Shown: positions 58,152 through 64,000 of the stretch, one piece after another
How the letters are laid out: each line of letters opens with the position of its first letter
Numbering within the stretch: position 1 is the first letter of the stretch
Assembly: GCA_003112755.1 (NCBI GenBank)
Contig: BFBT01000001.1
Coordinates: 868,001-932,000 of the forward strand
DNA length: 64,000 nt
Direction of reading: 5' to 3'
Source: Lawsonibacter asaccharolyticus
GTDB taxonomy: Bacteria > Bacillota > Clostridia > Oscillospirales > Oscillospiraceae
Position numbers and translations under genes: made by a program
Notes under the pieces: model-generated
What the model was told of the DNA's origin: nothing
The model's input: only the letters and a program-made list of their open reading frames with translations
The model's database searches: none

Positions 58152-58486
58152 TTTACGTTTTCCAACTCCTCCGCTGTTCCTGCGGCGGAGGGGTTCTCCT
58201 TCCGGTCGAACTCTCTCCACCGCCCGGCCAGAGCGGCGATCTCACTCACCGTCAGCCCTGCCAACACCGCCCGTCCACTGTCAAATACCGGCTTTTCTCC
58301 GCTCTCCAGCGCCCGGGCCAGCAGGCATGCGTTGGAGCACAGGGCCCGCTCCTCCTGGCTCTCCGCCAGCTGGGCCGCCTCCCGCCGGGCCTCCAGAACT
58401 TCCAGGGCGGACAGCAGCCTCAGCTCCATGCCATTCTCCAGTTCCATGCGGTCTGCGCCCGCCAAAATCGACCACACCACTATCAC
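58142..58486 (-). CDS. Tail assembly chaperone, short form (XkdN position)
   Basis: The 114-aa protein is helical (MELRLLSALEVLEARREAAQ, SNACLLARALESGEKPVFDS, LTVSEIAALAGRWREFDRKE) and sits between tail tube and tape-measure position, as XkdN does. It ends GTA AAA AAA AAC TAG, where the A AAA AAC heptamer allows -1 shifting onto the zinc-ribbon extension. GTG 58486 overlaps the tube gene stop. Two-product expression from this locus is the normal arrangement in long-tailed phages. Confidence 0.82.
   Translation of the reverse strand: MIVVWSILAGADRMELENGMELRLLSALEVLEARREAAQLAESQEERALCSNACLLARALESGEKPVFDSGRAVLAGLTVSEIAALAGRWREFDRKENPSAAGTAEELENVKKN
58145..58151 (-). promoter_or_regulatory. Programmed -1 ribosomal frameshift site (A AAA AAC)
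   Basis: The minus-strand run of nine A residues followed by C contains the canonical slippery heptamer A AAA AAC exactly in the needed phase (zero frame AAA AAC), immediately before the zero-frame TAG (58142-58144). After slipping, reading continues CTA GCC GGC into the zinc-ribbon frame. GC-rich sequence that could fold follows within 10 bases. Confidence 0.85.
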
Positions 58487-58872
58487 ACCCCCGTCTCAAT
58501 GCGCTTGGAGGCCACGATGGTCACCTTCTCCACCACCATGGCACCCAGGGTGCCCGCCTCGCTGATGCTGCTCCACTGGCAGTCGGAATAGATGATCTTT
58601 CGGTCCGGCTTGCAGATCACCAGAGAGAAACCGCTCAGCCCGTAAAAGTCGATGCCGTCCCGGATGGCCTCGTCGGTGGCGTACAACCGGGTCAGCTCCA
58701 GCACATGGCTGGTCTGGCCCGGCACCGTGGCCACCGGCTCGCTCTCTCCAAAGGCCTCCACCGCCGAGCTGGTCTTGCTGGCCTTGGCGGAATAGCTCTG
58801 CACCACCGCCACCTTGACTCCATCCACCTCCAGATAGATGTCGCTGCTGGTGGGAAATCCTGCGATACTCAC
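58483..58872 (-). CDS. Phage tail tube protein (XkdM-like)
   Basis: The 129-aa tube subunit has the beta-barrel pattern of contractile-tail tubes: SIAGFPTSSDIYLEVDGVKV, VQSYSAKASKTSSAVEAFGE, LELTRLYATDEAIRDGIDFY and SEAGTLGAMVVEKVTIVASK. It is encoded directly after the sheath (40 bases), the fixed order in myophage-type clusters. The GTG at 58872 follows GAGGAGGGAG by 4 bases. Confidence 0.9.
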   Translation of the reverse strand: MSIAGFPTSSDIYLEVDGVKVAVVQSYSAKASKTSSAVEAFGESEPVATVPGQTSHVLELTRLYATDEAIRDGIDFYGLSGFSLVICKPDRKIIYSDCQWSSISEAGTLGAMVVEKVTIVASKRIETGV

Positions 58873-58912
58873 TCTGCTCCCTCCTCACTGTCTGTCCTTT
58901 GCCGGCGGCCTG

Positions 58913-59971
58913 TCATACGGTGATGTGGGCCGTCAGCCAGATCTGGTTCAGCCCCTGGGCCGCCGAGAAGGAGAACTCCACCTGGCACACCGTGGGGTTG
59001 TCCGGGTCGGCGGACACCGCCACATTGTCATAGCCGGAGATGATCTCCCGCTCCTTTCGGTTCTCCAGCTCCAGCACCACCTGGGAGCGGATGGCCCCCC
59101 GGCTCTGCTCCGTGTTCTTGGCCCGGTGGAACTTGCTGCGCAGGGCGGAGCGGATGCCGGGGATCACGTCGTCCACCACCAGGATGGTGGACAGCTCTCT
59201 CCAGGTGGTGTCCGCCGTCCCGTCGGTAGTGGTGCGTGTGGTCACTCCCCGCACCACCGAGGTCACCCCACCCGTCCGCTCTGCCGGAGTCACGCCGCCC
59301 CGGATGAGCAGGTCCAGGTCGTTGTCCCCATAGGTTGTCTCCAGCCCATACAGTCCGCTGAGCACCGCGCCCCCCAGGGGGAGGGCGGGGTCGGTTGTCC
59401 CGGCAATAGCCCCGGCCACAGCTGCGGTCAGGGAGAGGCCGGAGACGGCCTTCCCTTCCTCGTCGGTGCCCCCGGGGGCCACCAGCACCACCCGCTCGCT
59501 GTTCAGCGCCTTGGCCCGTTCCAGCAGCTCTGTCACCGTCTCGCCCGCCCCGCCGGCGGCCACCGCGATCCTCTCCCGGCGGGCGGCAGAGGCGGCGGCG
59601 GCGCTGTCCCGCAGGGACTGCTGCACCTCCCGGTCCACGCTGTCACAGATGACCACTCCGATATCGTCCATCGCCGCCAGGGCGGCAAATGCCGCCTCAT
59701 AACCCTCCTCGTCCGCCACCGGCACCGCCACCACGCCGGCCGCCCCGTTCTTCAGTGCCAGCCGGATCAGTTCTGTCATATCCTGCCCCCCGGTGCTGCC
59801 GAAGGCGATCAGCGCGCCCTCGTAGCTGGTCACCGTCTGGGGCACCCCTGCCGGGGCCGTGGCGTGGATGGCAGCCATCCCCACCATCTTTCGCCCCTGT
59901 CTGCCCTGCACCACCGAGGAGGCATCATACTCCGAATACACCCCCGGCCGCTCATGTGTGGTCACGCTCAT
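58913..59971 (-). CDS. Phage tail sheath protein (XkdK-like)
   Basis: The 352-aa protein forms the contractile sheath. It opens with the conserved THERPGVYSEYDASSVVQGR, has an inner domain around VTSYEGALIAFGSTGGQDMT, GLYGLETTYGDNDLDLLIRG then GGVTPAERTGGVTSVVRGVT, and the C-terminal WRELSTILVVDDVIPGIRSA, LRSKFHRAKNTEQSRGAIRS, ending LNQIWLTAHITV. Length is in the PBSX range (shorter than T4). It overlaps the upstream gene by 4 bases (ATGA) with GAGGAGG 9 bases upstream. Confidence 0.95.
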   Translation of the reverse strand: MSVTTHERPGVYSEYDASSVVQGRQGRKMVGMAAIHATAPAGVPQTVTSYEGALIAFGSTGGQDMTELIRLALKNGAAGVVAVPVADEEGYEAAFAALAAMDDIGVVICDSVDREVQQSLRDSAAAASAARRERIAVAAGGAGETVTELLERAKALNSERVVLVAPGGTDEEGKAVSGLSLTAAVAGAIAGTTDPALPLGGAVLSGLYGLETTYGDNDLDLLIRGGVTPAERTGGVTSVVRGVTTRTTTDGTADTTWRELSTILVVDDVIPGIRSALRSKFHRAKNTEQSRGAIRSQVVLELENRKEREIISGYDNVAVSADPDNPTVCQVEFSFSAAQGLNQIWLTAHITV

Positions 59972-60471
59972 GGCTCCAATCCTCCTCTGATCTCAAAGTC
60001 CTGGAAAAGGCCGCCCGGCTCCGCCGCGGCATAGAGGCACGCCTCATATACCGCCTCCACCGGCCGCCTCAGCAGCTGCCCTCCCTGGTCATACTCCGTC
60101 TCCCCGCAGGAGAGCTCCAGCAGCCGCATCCCCGGGGGACCTTCCCGATGGAGCGCCCCCGCCAGGGCATCGAAGGCCGCCTGAAGTGCCTGGTCCCCCT
60201 GCGCCCGCTCCCCGTACAGGTCCAGACCGAAGGTAAGCTTCACCCTGCGCCCATACAGCTCCTCCCAGCGCCCCGCCTCCGGGTCATATCGCTCCCCCAG
60301 ATAGTCTTGAAAGCCGGCCGGGCCCCAGCGGCACCCCCGCAGGGATACTGCGGCCACCGGCCCGCCGGGGAACGTCCGCGCCGTCCCGCTCCAGGCAGGT
60401 ACTGCCCGGATACCCTTCCCATTGAGGTGGGCGGTCAGCCCCTCCCGGATCTGTTCCAGTCCGCCGCTCAT
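59968..60471 (-). CDS. Tail completion / neck protein (XkdJ position)
   Basis: The 167-aa protein (LEQIREGLTAHLNGKGIRAV, ALQAAFDALAGALHREGPPG, VYEACLYAAAEPGGLFQDFE) lies between the head-tail adaptor and the sheath genes, the position of XkdJ-type tail terminator or completion proteins. The sequence gives no sharper motif. It overlaps neighbours by 4 bases on each side. ATG 60471 has AAGGAGG 4 bases upstream. Confidence 0.65.
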   Translation of the reverse strand: MSGGLEQIREGLTAHLNGKGIRAVPAWSGTARTFPGGPVAAVSLRGCRWGPAGFQDYLGERYDPEAGRWEELYGRRVKLTFGLDLYGERAQGDQALQAAFDALAGALHREGPPGMRLLELSCGETEYDQGGQLLRRPVEAVYEACLYAAAEPGGLFQDFEIRGGLEP

Positions 60472-60800
60472 GTCTCCTCCTTGCCCCAGGGGGCCAGCAC
60501 TGCCCACCAGTGGGACAGCCGCTCCCCCAGATAGATGGGGTGGGCGGTGCGGACCTCATATCCGCTCTCCCGCCACACCACCCGGTCCCCGGGGGCCGCC
60601 GGGACGTCCGGCTCCCCCAGCATCAGATACCGGTCCTCCCGCCGCAGCCCCAGGGGGGAGGGGCGGGCCTGTTCCCTCCCCGCCTCCCGCAGGGGCTGGA
60701 GGAAGACCCGTACCTCTCTTCCCGCCTCCACGCCGCCGCGGTAAAGCGTCACACACTGCCCATACCGGTCCAGCAGGGCGGAAATGGTGTCCACTCTCAC
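60468..60800 (-). CDS. Head-tail adaptor (XkdI position)
   Basis: The 110-aa protein (DTISALLDRYGQCVTLYRGG, DRYLMLGEPDVPAAPGDRVV, YEVRTAHPIYLGERLSHWWA) has the small beta-barrel look and Trp-rich end of head-closure proteins. Position between connector and tail-completion genes supports this. GTG 60800 overlaps the upstream stop (GTGA); a second GTG at 60794 is possible. Confidence 0.68.
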   Translation of the reverse strand: MRVDTISALLDRYGQCVTLYRGGVEAGREVRVFLQPLREAGREQARPSPLGLRREDRYLMLGEPDVPAAPGDRVVWRESGYEVRTAHPIYLGERLSHWWAVLAPWGKEET

Positions 60801-61132
60801 CCCAGCACCCCCCGAAAGGCAAATCCGTCCGCCAAATAGGGGGCCATCAGCCGCTCCGCCTGGCGTCGCATGGCTCCCGCCCCGTCTCCTCCGGTATGTA
60901 CCGTCAGGTCGCCAGCGGAAAAGGAAGTCACGCCGTCCGTCCCTGCCTCCAGTCCGGCCAGCACCAGCCAGGCTGCGGCCACCGGGAAGGCGGGCCCGCA
61001 CGCCTCGGGGGACAGCCCCTCCCTCAGCCGGCCCGCCATCTCCCGCTCCGCTGCCTGATACAGGGGGCGGAGCAACTCCTCATTCCCGCGCCCCCCCATC
61101 AGTTCCACAAAGGCCAGGATCTGTTCCTCCAT
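60797..61132 (-). CDS. Head-tail connector (gp6/XkdH-like)
   Basis: The 111-aa helical protein (EQILAFVELMGGRGNEELLR, PLYQAAEREMAGRLREGLSP, AWLVLAGLEAGTDGVTSFSA, RRQAERLMAPYLADGFAFRG) has the four-helix pattern of gp6-like connectors and follows the capsid gene as in PBSX. ATG 61132 has GGAG 5 bases upstream; a GTG one codon earlier is possible. It overlaps the capsid stop. Confidence 0.68.
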   Translation of the reverse strand: MEEQILAFVELMGGRGNEELLRPLYQAAEREMAGRLREGLSPEACGPAFPVAAAWLVLAGLEAGTDGVTSFSAGDLTVHTGGDGAGAMRRQAERLMAPYLADGFAFRGVLG

Positions 61133-62145
61133 CACAGCTCCAGCACCCGGGCCGCGCCCTGGAACAGCTTGGCGAAGCCGCTGATGGTGGTGATGGCCGC
61201 CCGCTCCAGCTGCCGGTCGATGAGCTTGTCGTACTCCACCAGCACATCGCTGCCCTGCACCATCTCCAGGGCGAACCGCCGGTCCAGGCCGATGATGGTC
61301 CCGGCAGGCATGGCGGAGGTGCGCAGCAGGCTGGCCCCCAGGGGGGTGGACAGCCTGCCGGTGCCCTGGAAGTTCAGCCCGGTGAGCGGGTTCTGGAACT
61401 CCTCCAGCTTGAGCATCTTCACCATCACGTCGTTGCCCACCAGAAGGGTGTTCATCTCATAGGGGTCGAACTTGGCCCAGAAGTCCACCAGGTCCTCATA
61501 GGTCACCGTGTCCTCCGTTGCCGTGCTGTCCACCGGGGCGGCGTTTCCGTTCCCATCCCCCTCCATCAGCACCTGGATGGCGTCCTCCAGATGCATCCGG
61601 CTGATGTGGGCGCCGATCTGCCGCAGCGTGACGGAAAACAGGTCCAGCTTCTGGCAGCGCACCGCCTCATAGCTGGCCACCAGCATCCGGCCCCGCTTGT
61701 TCAGCTTCACCAGATTCTCCTGCACCTTGACCGTGGTGCTGGGGATCTCTGTCCCCTCGTCTACTCGGCGCAGCTCTTTCTCCTCGCCTCCCGCCTCGGA
61801 GGTGATGGAGCGGTAGTCCATGCCGTCGAACCGTGTCACCGCGGCGGTGAGCTGGGGCAGCAGGTCCGCCTCCTCCATACCCTGGCGCACCGAGCGGGCG
61901 ATATACTCCGGGAACAGCACGGCGGAGTCGGCAGTGCGGAAGAACTTTTCCACCACGTCGCTGCCCGTCCCCTTCACCTTGATATCAAAGCGCTTGAGCT
62001 GCCGCTGAAAGGCATCCAGCCCCTCCAGGGCGGTGCCCCGGTACTGCTCCGAGGGGTCCCGGCTCTCCAGCACCTGAGTGAAGGACCGCCCCGCCTCATG
62101 ATACATCCCCTTCTCCAGCTTCAGATTGTCGTAGCAATAGGCCAT
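61132..62145 (-). CDS. Phage major capsid protein (XkdG-like)
   Basis: The 337-aa protein is an HK97-fold capsid subunit of the PBSX XkdG type: LEKGMYHEAGRSFTQVLESR at the N-terminus, VVEKFFRTADSAVLFPEYIA, LLPQLTAAVTRFDGMDYRSI, VKLNKRGRMLVASYEAVRCQ, RQIGAHISRMHLEDAIQVLM, FDPYEMNTLLVGNDVMVKML and a closing ALEMVQGSDVLVEYDKLIDR. Gene order and length agree. A GGAGAGAG site lies upstream of the ATG. Confidence 0.92.
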   Translation of the reverse strand: MAYCYDNLKLEKGMYHEAGRSFTQVLESRDPSEQYRGTALEGLDAFQRQLKRFDIKVKGTGSDVVEKFFRTADSAVLFPEYIARSVRQGMEEADLLPQLTAAVTRFDGMDYRSITSEAGGEEKELRRVDEGTEIPSTTVKVQENLVKLNKRGRMLVASYEAVRCQKLDLFSVTLRQIGAHISRMHLEDAIQVLMEGDGNGNAAPVDSTATEDTVTYEDLVDFWAKFDPYEMNTLLVGNDVMVKMLKLEEFQNPLTGLNFQGTGRLSTPLGASLLRTSAMPAGTIIGLDRRFALEMVQGSDVLVEYDKLIDRQLERAAITTISGFAKLFQGAARVLEL

Positions 62146-62166
62146 CTCAGCTCTCTCCTCTCTGTC

Positions 62167-62529
62167 TCACAGGCAGATCACGGCGCGCTTGCCCGCCGTG
62201 TCCGTACTGACCACCAGACACTCCACCCCAGATGGGGACTCTTCGGCCCCGGCGGTCGCCGTCTGGACACCGCCGGCCCCATCCGCCGCCAGCACGTTCC
62301 ACCCCAAATCGATGGAGCCCGTCACCGCCACCGGGCAGAATCCCTTCACCTGTACGCCGGCGCACCCGTTCTCATTGGACAGGGCCACGCCGCAGAACTT
62401 GTCCCCGGCCGAGCAGGGCCCCACCTGGCCGTTGCCCGTCATCTTCACCACCTGTCCTGCCTTGACCTCCTTCTGGGCGAAAAAGGTGGCCGCCACTGCG
62501 CCGATCTCCTCAAAGGAAACCTTGTTCAT
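62167..62529 (-). CDS. Capsid decoration/stabilisation protein (DUF2190-like)
   Basis: The 120-aa beta-rich protein (NKVSFEEIGAVAATFFAQKE, VKAGQVVKMTGNGQVGPCSA, GDKFCGVALSNENGCAGVQV, FCPVAVTGSIDLGWNVLAAD) resembles the small head decoration proteins placed between protease and capsid genes. Glycine-rich strands and the short length fit. It is not present in PBSX itself, so it marks a related but distinct lineage. GGGAGGGATCGGGA precedes the ATG. Confidence 0.75.
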   Translation of the reverse strand: MNKVSFEEIGAVAATFFAQKEVKAGQVVKMTGNGQVGPCSAGDKFCGVALSNENGCAGVQVKGFCPVAVTGSIDLGWNVLAADGAGGVQTATAGAEESPSGVECLVVSTDTAGKRAVICL

Positions 62530-62571
62530 TCCCGATCCCTCCCGATTTATTTTGTAAAGACGGCCCCGCCG

Positions 62572-63498
62572 TCAGATCAAAAAAGCCCCGTCCGGCCGCT
62601 CCGGCATCCCGTCCCCGTTACCGTAGGACAGCTGCGGGGCGATGGGGTAGCGCTCCGCCGCCCGCCGCTGATAATTCTCCCGCAACTCCAGCAGCTCCTT
62701 TTCCTCCAGCCGGTCCGCGATGTGCCGGAGGGTCTCCGCCCCCACCTGGCGCTCCGCCAGCAGGCCCAGCCGGACCACCTCGTTCCGCAGTCCCGTCAGA
62801 TAGCGGCGCCCCAGCTCGGCCGCCCGCTCCAGATCTTCCAGCTCGGCTGCGGCGGCGGGCTCTCCCAGCGCCAGCTGCTTCAGCGAAGGGCTCCCTCCGG
62901 CCCGCTTCATCACTCCAGCCCTGGGCTGGGCGGGCACTGCGACAAAGGAGAACTCGAAAGCGTCTGTGGCCTCCAGCAAACGCGCGCAGCACAGCCTGCC
63001 GTCGTACCGCTTTCCCTTCTCGTGGGCGCACCTGCCCATGTCCGACCCGCAGATGGAGCACTCTGCCCGCTTTACCGCGCAGCCCACGCTGACCTCCCGC
63101 TTGATACCCCCTTCGATCTCCGCGATCAGGTCCTGGTTTCCCTGGGTCCGCACCATGTAGGCGTACCCCTTCAGATAGCAGGCGGGCTCTCCCAGCGCCG
63201 TGCGTATCCCCTCCTCCCGGACCACTTCCGTCCGGTAGATGCGGGCCGTCTGACCGCCGGCGCTCCACCTGTGGTCAAAGATCCCGCTCTTGCCCACAAA
63301 CAGCTCCGCCAGCTGCTCCAGGGTGGCCTGTGGAAACTGCTCCCCGTCCCGGTCCACCTCGTTGTCGCACAGCCGCACCGCGAACAGATAGACCTCCGCC
63401 GCTGTCAGCTCCTTCCGGCTCTGCCGGTTGACGAGGGCCAGCTCCTCCTCTGTGGGCTCCACCCTCTGGCCCCCAAGGGCCTCCTTTTCTACCTTCAT
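62572..63498 (-). CDS. Prohead protease-like protein with Cys-rich insert (XkdF-like)
   Basis: The 308-aa protein has a serine-protease-like core of HK97 type: YLFAVRLCDNEVDRDGEQFP, VGKSGIFDHRWSAGGQTARI with a candidate catalytic His, and GGIKREVSVGCAVKR with a candidate Ser (about residue 158). A cysteine cluster (CSICGSDMGRCAHEKGKRYD, GRLCCARLLE) follows and could bind zinc. A helical C-terminal scaffold-like part (LEDLERAAELGRRYL to RRAAERYPI) ends the protein, so protease and scaffold may be fused. GAGGAGG lies 7 bases before ATG 63498, which overlaps the portal stop. Confidence 0.8.
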   Translation of the reverse strand: MKVEKEALGGQRVEPTEEELALVNRQSRKELTAAEVYLFAVRLCDNEVDRDGEQFPQATLEQLAELFVGKSGIFDHRWSAGGQTARIYRTEVVREEGIRTALGEPACYLKGYAYMVRTQGNQDLIAEIEGGIKREVSVGCAVKRAECSICGSDMGRCAHEKGKRYDGRLCCARLLEATDAFEFSFVAVPAQPRAGVMKRAGGSPSLKQLALGEPAAAAELEDLERAAELGRRYLTGLRNEVVRLGLLAERQVGAETLRHIADRLEEKELLELRENYQRRAAERYPIAPQLSYGNGDGMPERPDGAFLI

Positions 63499-64000
63499 GT
63501 CCGTTCCTCCTCTCTGATGGCTTCCGCCTGGGCCAGATACAGCTTCGCTCTGGCCTCCTCCACGAAGTCCTGCAAGTTGATGTCCGCCCAGTCCACCGTC
63601 ACATCGCCGCCCCAGCCGTGGAGCCGCAGCCACATCTCACAGATGCGCTCCACCGCCGGCTCCAGGGTCCGGCGCAGGGCGGTGATCTCGCTGGTCATCA
63701 GGTCGGCCTGCTGGGCGCTCATCCGCTCCGTGCTGGACCAGGACAGCCCCAGCAGGAAGGGAGGGATACCGGTGCGGGCAACGAGCTGTTCCAGGATCTG
63801 ACGCACCGGCACCTGGCTGTCCAGCACCTGATTGTCCGCCCCGATGACCTTGATGTCCAGATCCCCCACCGCCACAAAGTCCCGCACGGCCCCCTGCCTG
63901 CCCGCCTGCATGGCGGCGGACCACTCCCCGGCGATTTGCCGGCACCGCTCCTGGGCATAGGCTCCCTCTCCCTCTCCGGGGCGGCAGATGACCGCGAAGC
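63495..64000 (-). CDS. Phage portal protein, C-terminal part (runs off the window)
   Basis: About 167 codons of the portal gene are inside the window; the frame is open to the right edge. Motifs include GEWSAAMQAGRQGAVRDFVA, LDIKVIGADNQVLDSQVPVR, LVARTGIPPFLLGLSWSSTE and RMSAQQADLMTSEITALRRT, followed by LEPAVERICEMWLRLHGWGG and DWADINLQDFVEEARAKLY, typical of SPP1/XkdE-type portal C-termini. It is the first visible gene of the particle operon; terminase genes are expected further right. Confidence 0.88.
   Translation of the reverse strand, partial: FAVICRPGEGEGAYAQERCRQIAGEWSAAMQAGRQGAVRDFVAVGDLDIKVIGADNQVLDSQVPVRQILEQLVARTGIPPFLLGLSWSSTERMSAQQADLMTSEITALRRTLEPAVERICEMWLRLHGWGGDVTVDWADINLQDFVEEARAKLYLAQAEAIREEERT

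Noticed and set aside
58145..58220. Independent start for the zinc-ribbon frame at 58220
   Set aside because: The added residues are Arg/Gly-rich with no ribosome site upstream, while a perfect slippery site lies at the join; frameshift expression is the better explanation.
53816..58486. Interpretation as a headless tailocin or extracellular contractile injection system
   Set aside because: Portal, prohead protease, decoration and major capsid genes are in the same operon, so a head is encoded; no eCIS-type AAA ATPase or toxin genes are seen.

Overview
The window is high-GC DNA from the chromosome of a gut-type Clostridia, most likely family Oscillospiraceae (Flavonifractor / Pseudoflavonifractor / Lawsonibacter-like). 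The evidence is a Gram-positive hrcA-grpE-dnaK-dnaJ locus with a perfect CIRCE element, split two-gene transketolase, a TatD gene with its associated radical SAM gene, DUF4358/MBOAT/DHHW envelope genes, a very large SLH surface protein, and small proteins that look like families I associate with this group. No rRNA, tRNA or CRISPR array was recognised.

Layout. 1-2.3 kb: cyclophilin (cut by the window edge), smpB, a NYN-LOTUS protein and thiamine pyrophosphokinase. 2.5-7.7 kb: heat-shock operon hrcA-grpE-(unannotated 45-aa membrane protein)-dnaK-dnaJ, minus strand, under a sigma-A promoter with CIRCE. 7.8-13.4 kb: MBL hydrolase, cysteine desulfurase, a lipoprotein, transketolase pair (the N-terminal subunit has a one-base frameshift) and a small XRE regulator. 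13.4-16.2 kb: ArsR/CadC-type regulator, free HMA metallochaperone and P1B-ATPase, a metal-efflux operon. 16.2-21.5 kb: nitroreductase, then a DUF4358 lipoprotein-MBOAT-DHHW cassette and two small proteins. 21.5-24.5 kb: radical SAM/TatD, lipoprotein, and a MerR-cupin operon with a classic 19-bp-spacer promoter. 24.9-28.9 kb: a 1321-aa SLH surface protein.

29.3 kb holds an orphan phage tail-type gene; 30.2-36.2 kb core genes (phosphoglucomutase, rlmH, WalJ-like hydrolase, murA, hemW); 36.5-40 kb an XRE regulator with three related membrane proteins, a pseudouridine synthase and a membrane protein. 40.1-43.2 kb is an acquired patch: an IS110-family element with a structured 5' leader, an HTH/zinc-ribbon gene and an AT-rich metallophosphoesterase. 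43.4-53.2 kb: mutY, radical SAM, SLC13-like permease, D-2-hydroxyacid dehydrogenase, GyrI-like protein, recG, an ECF sigma/anti-sigma pair, GNAT and a C_GCAxxG_C_C protein.

53.2-64 kb is a compact minus-strand PBSX-type (contractile) phage particle operon: portal, prohead protease, decoration, capsid, connectors, sheath, tube, frameshifting tail chaperone, LysM protein and baseplate XkdQ-XkdU homologues. The genes overlap or nearly abut and match the host in composition. Two things stand out: the tail chaperone carries a textbook -1 slippery heptamer (A AAA AAC), and the place of the large tape-measure gene is taken by a 229-codon low-complexity gene. No integrase, lysis or tail-fibre genes lie beside it in the window; the only tail-fibre-like gene is the orphan 23 kb away on the same strand. 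Terminase, if present, lies beyond the right edge.
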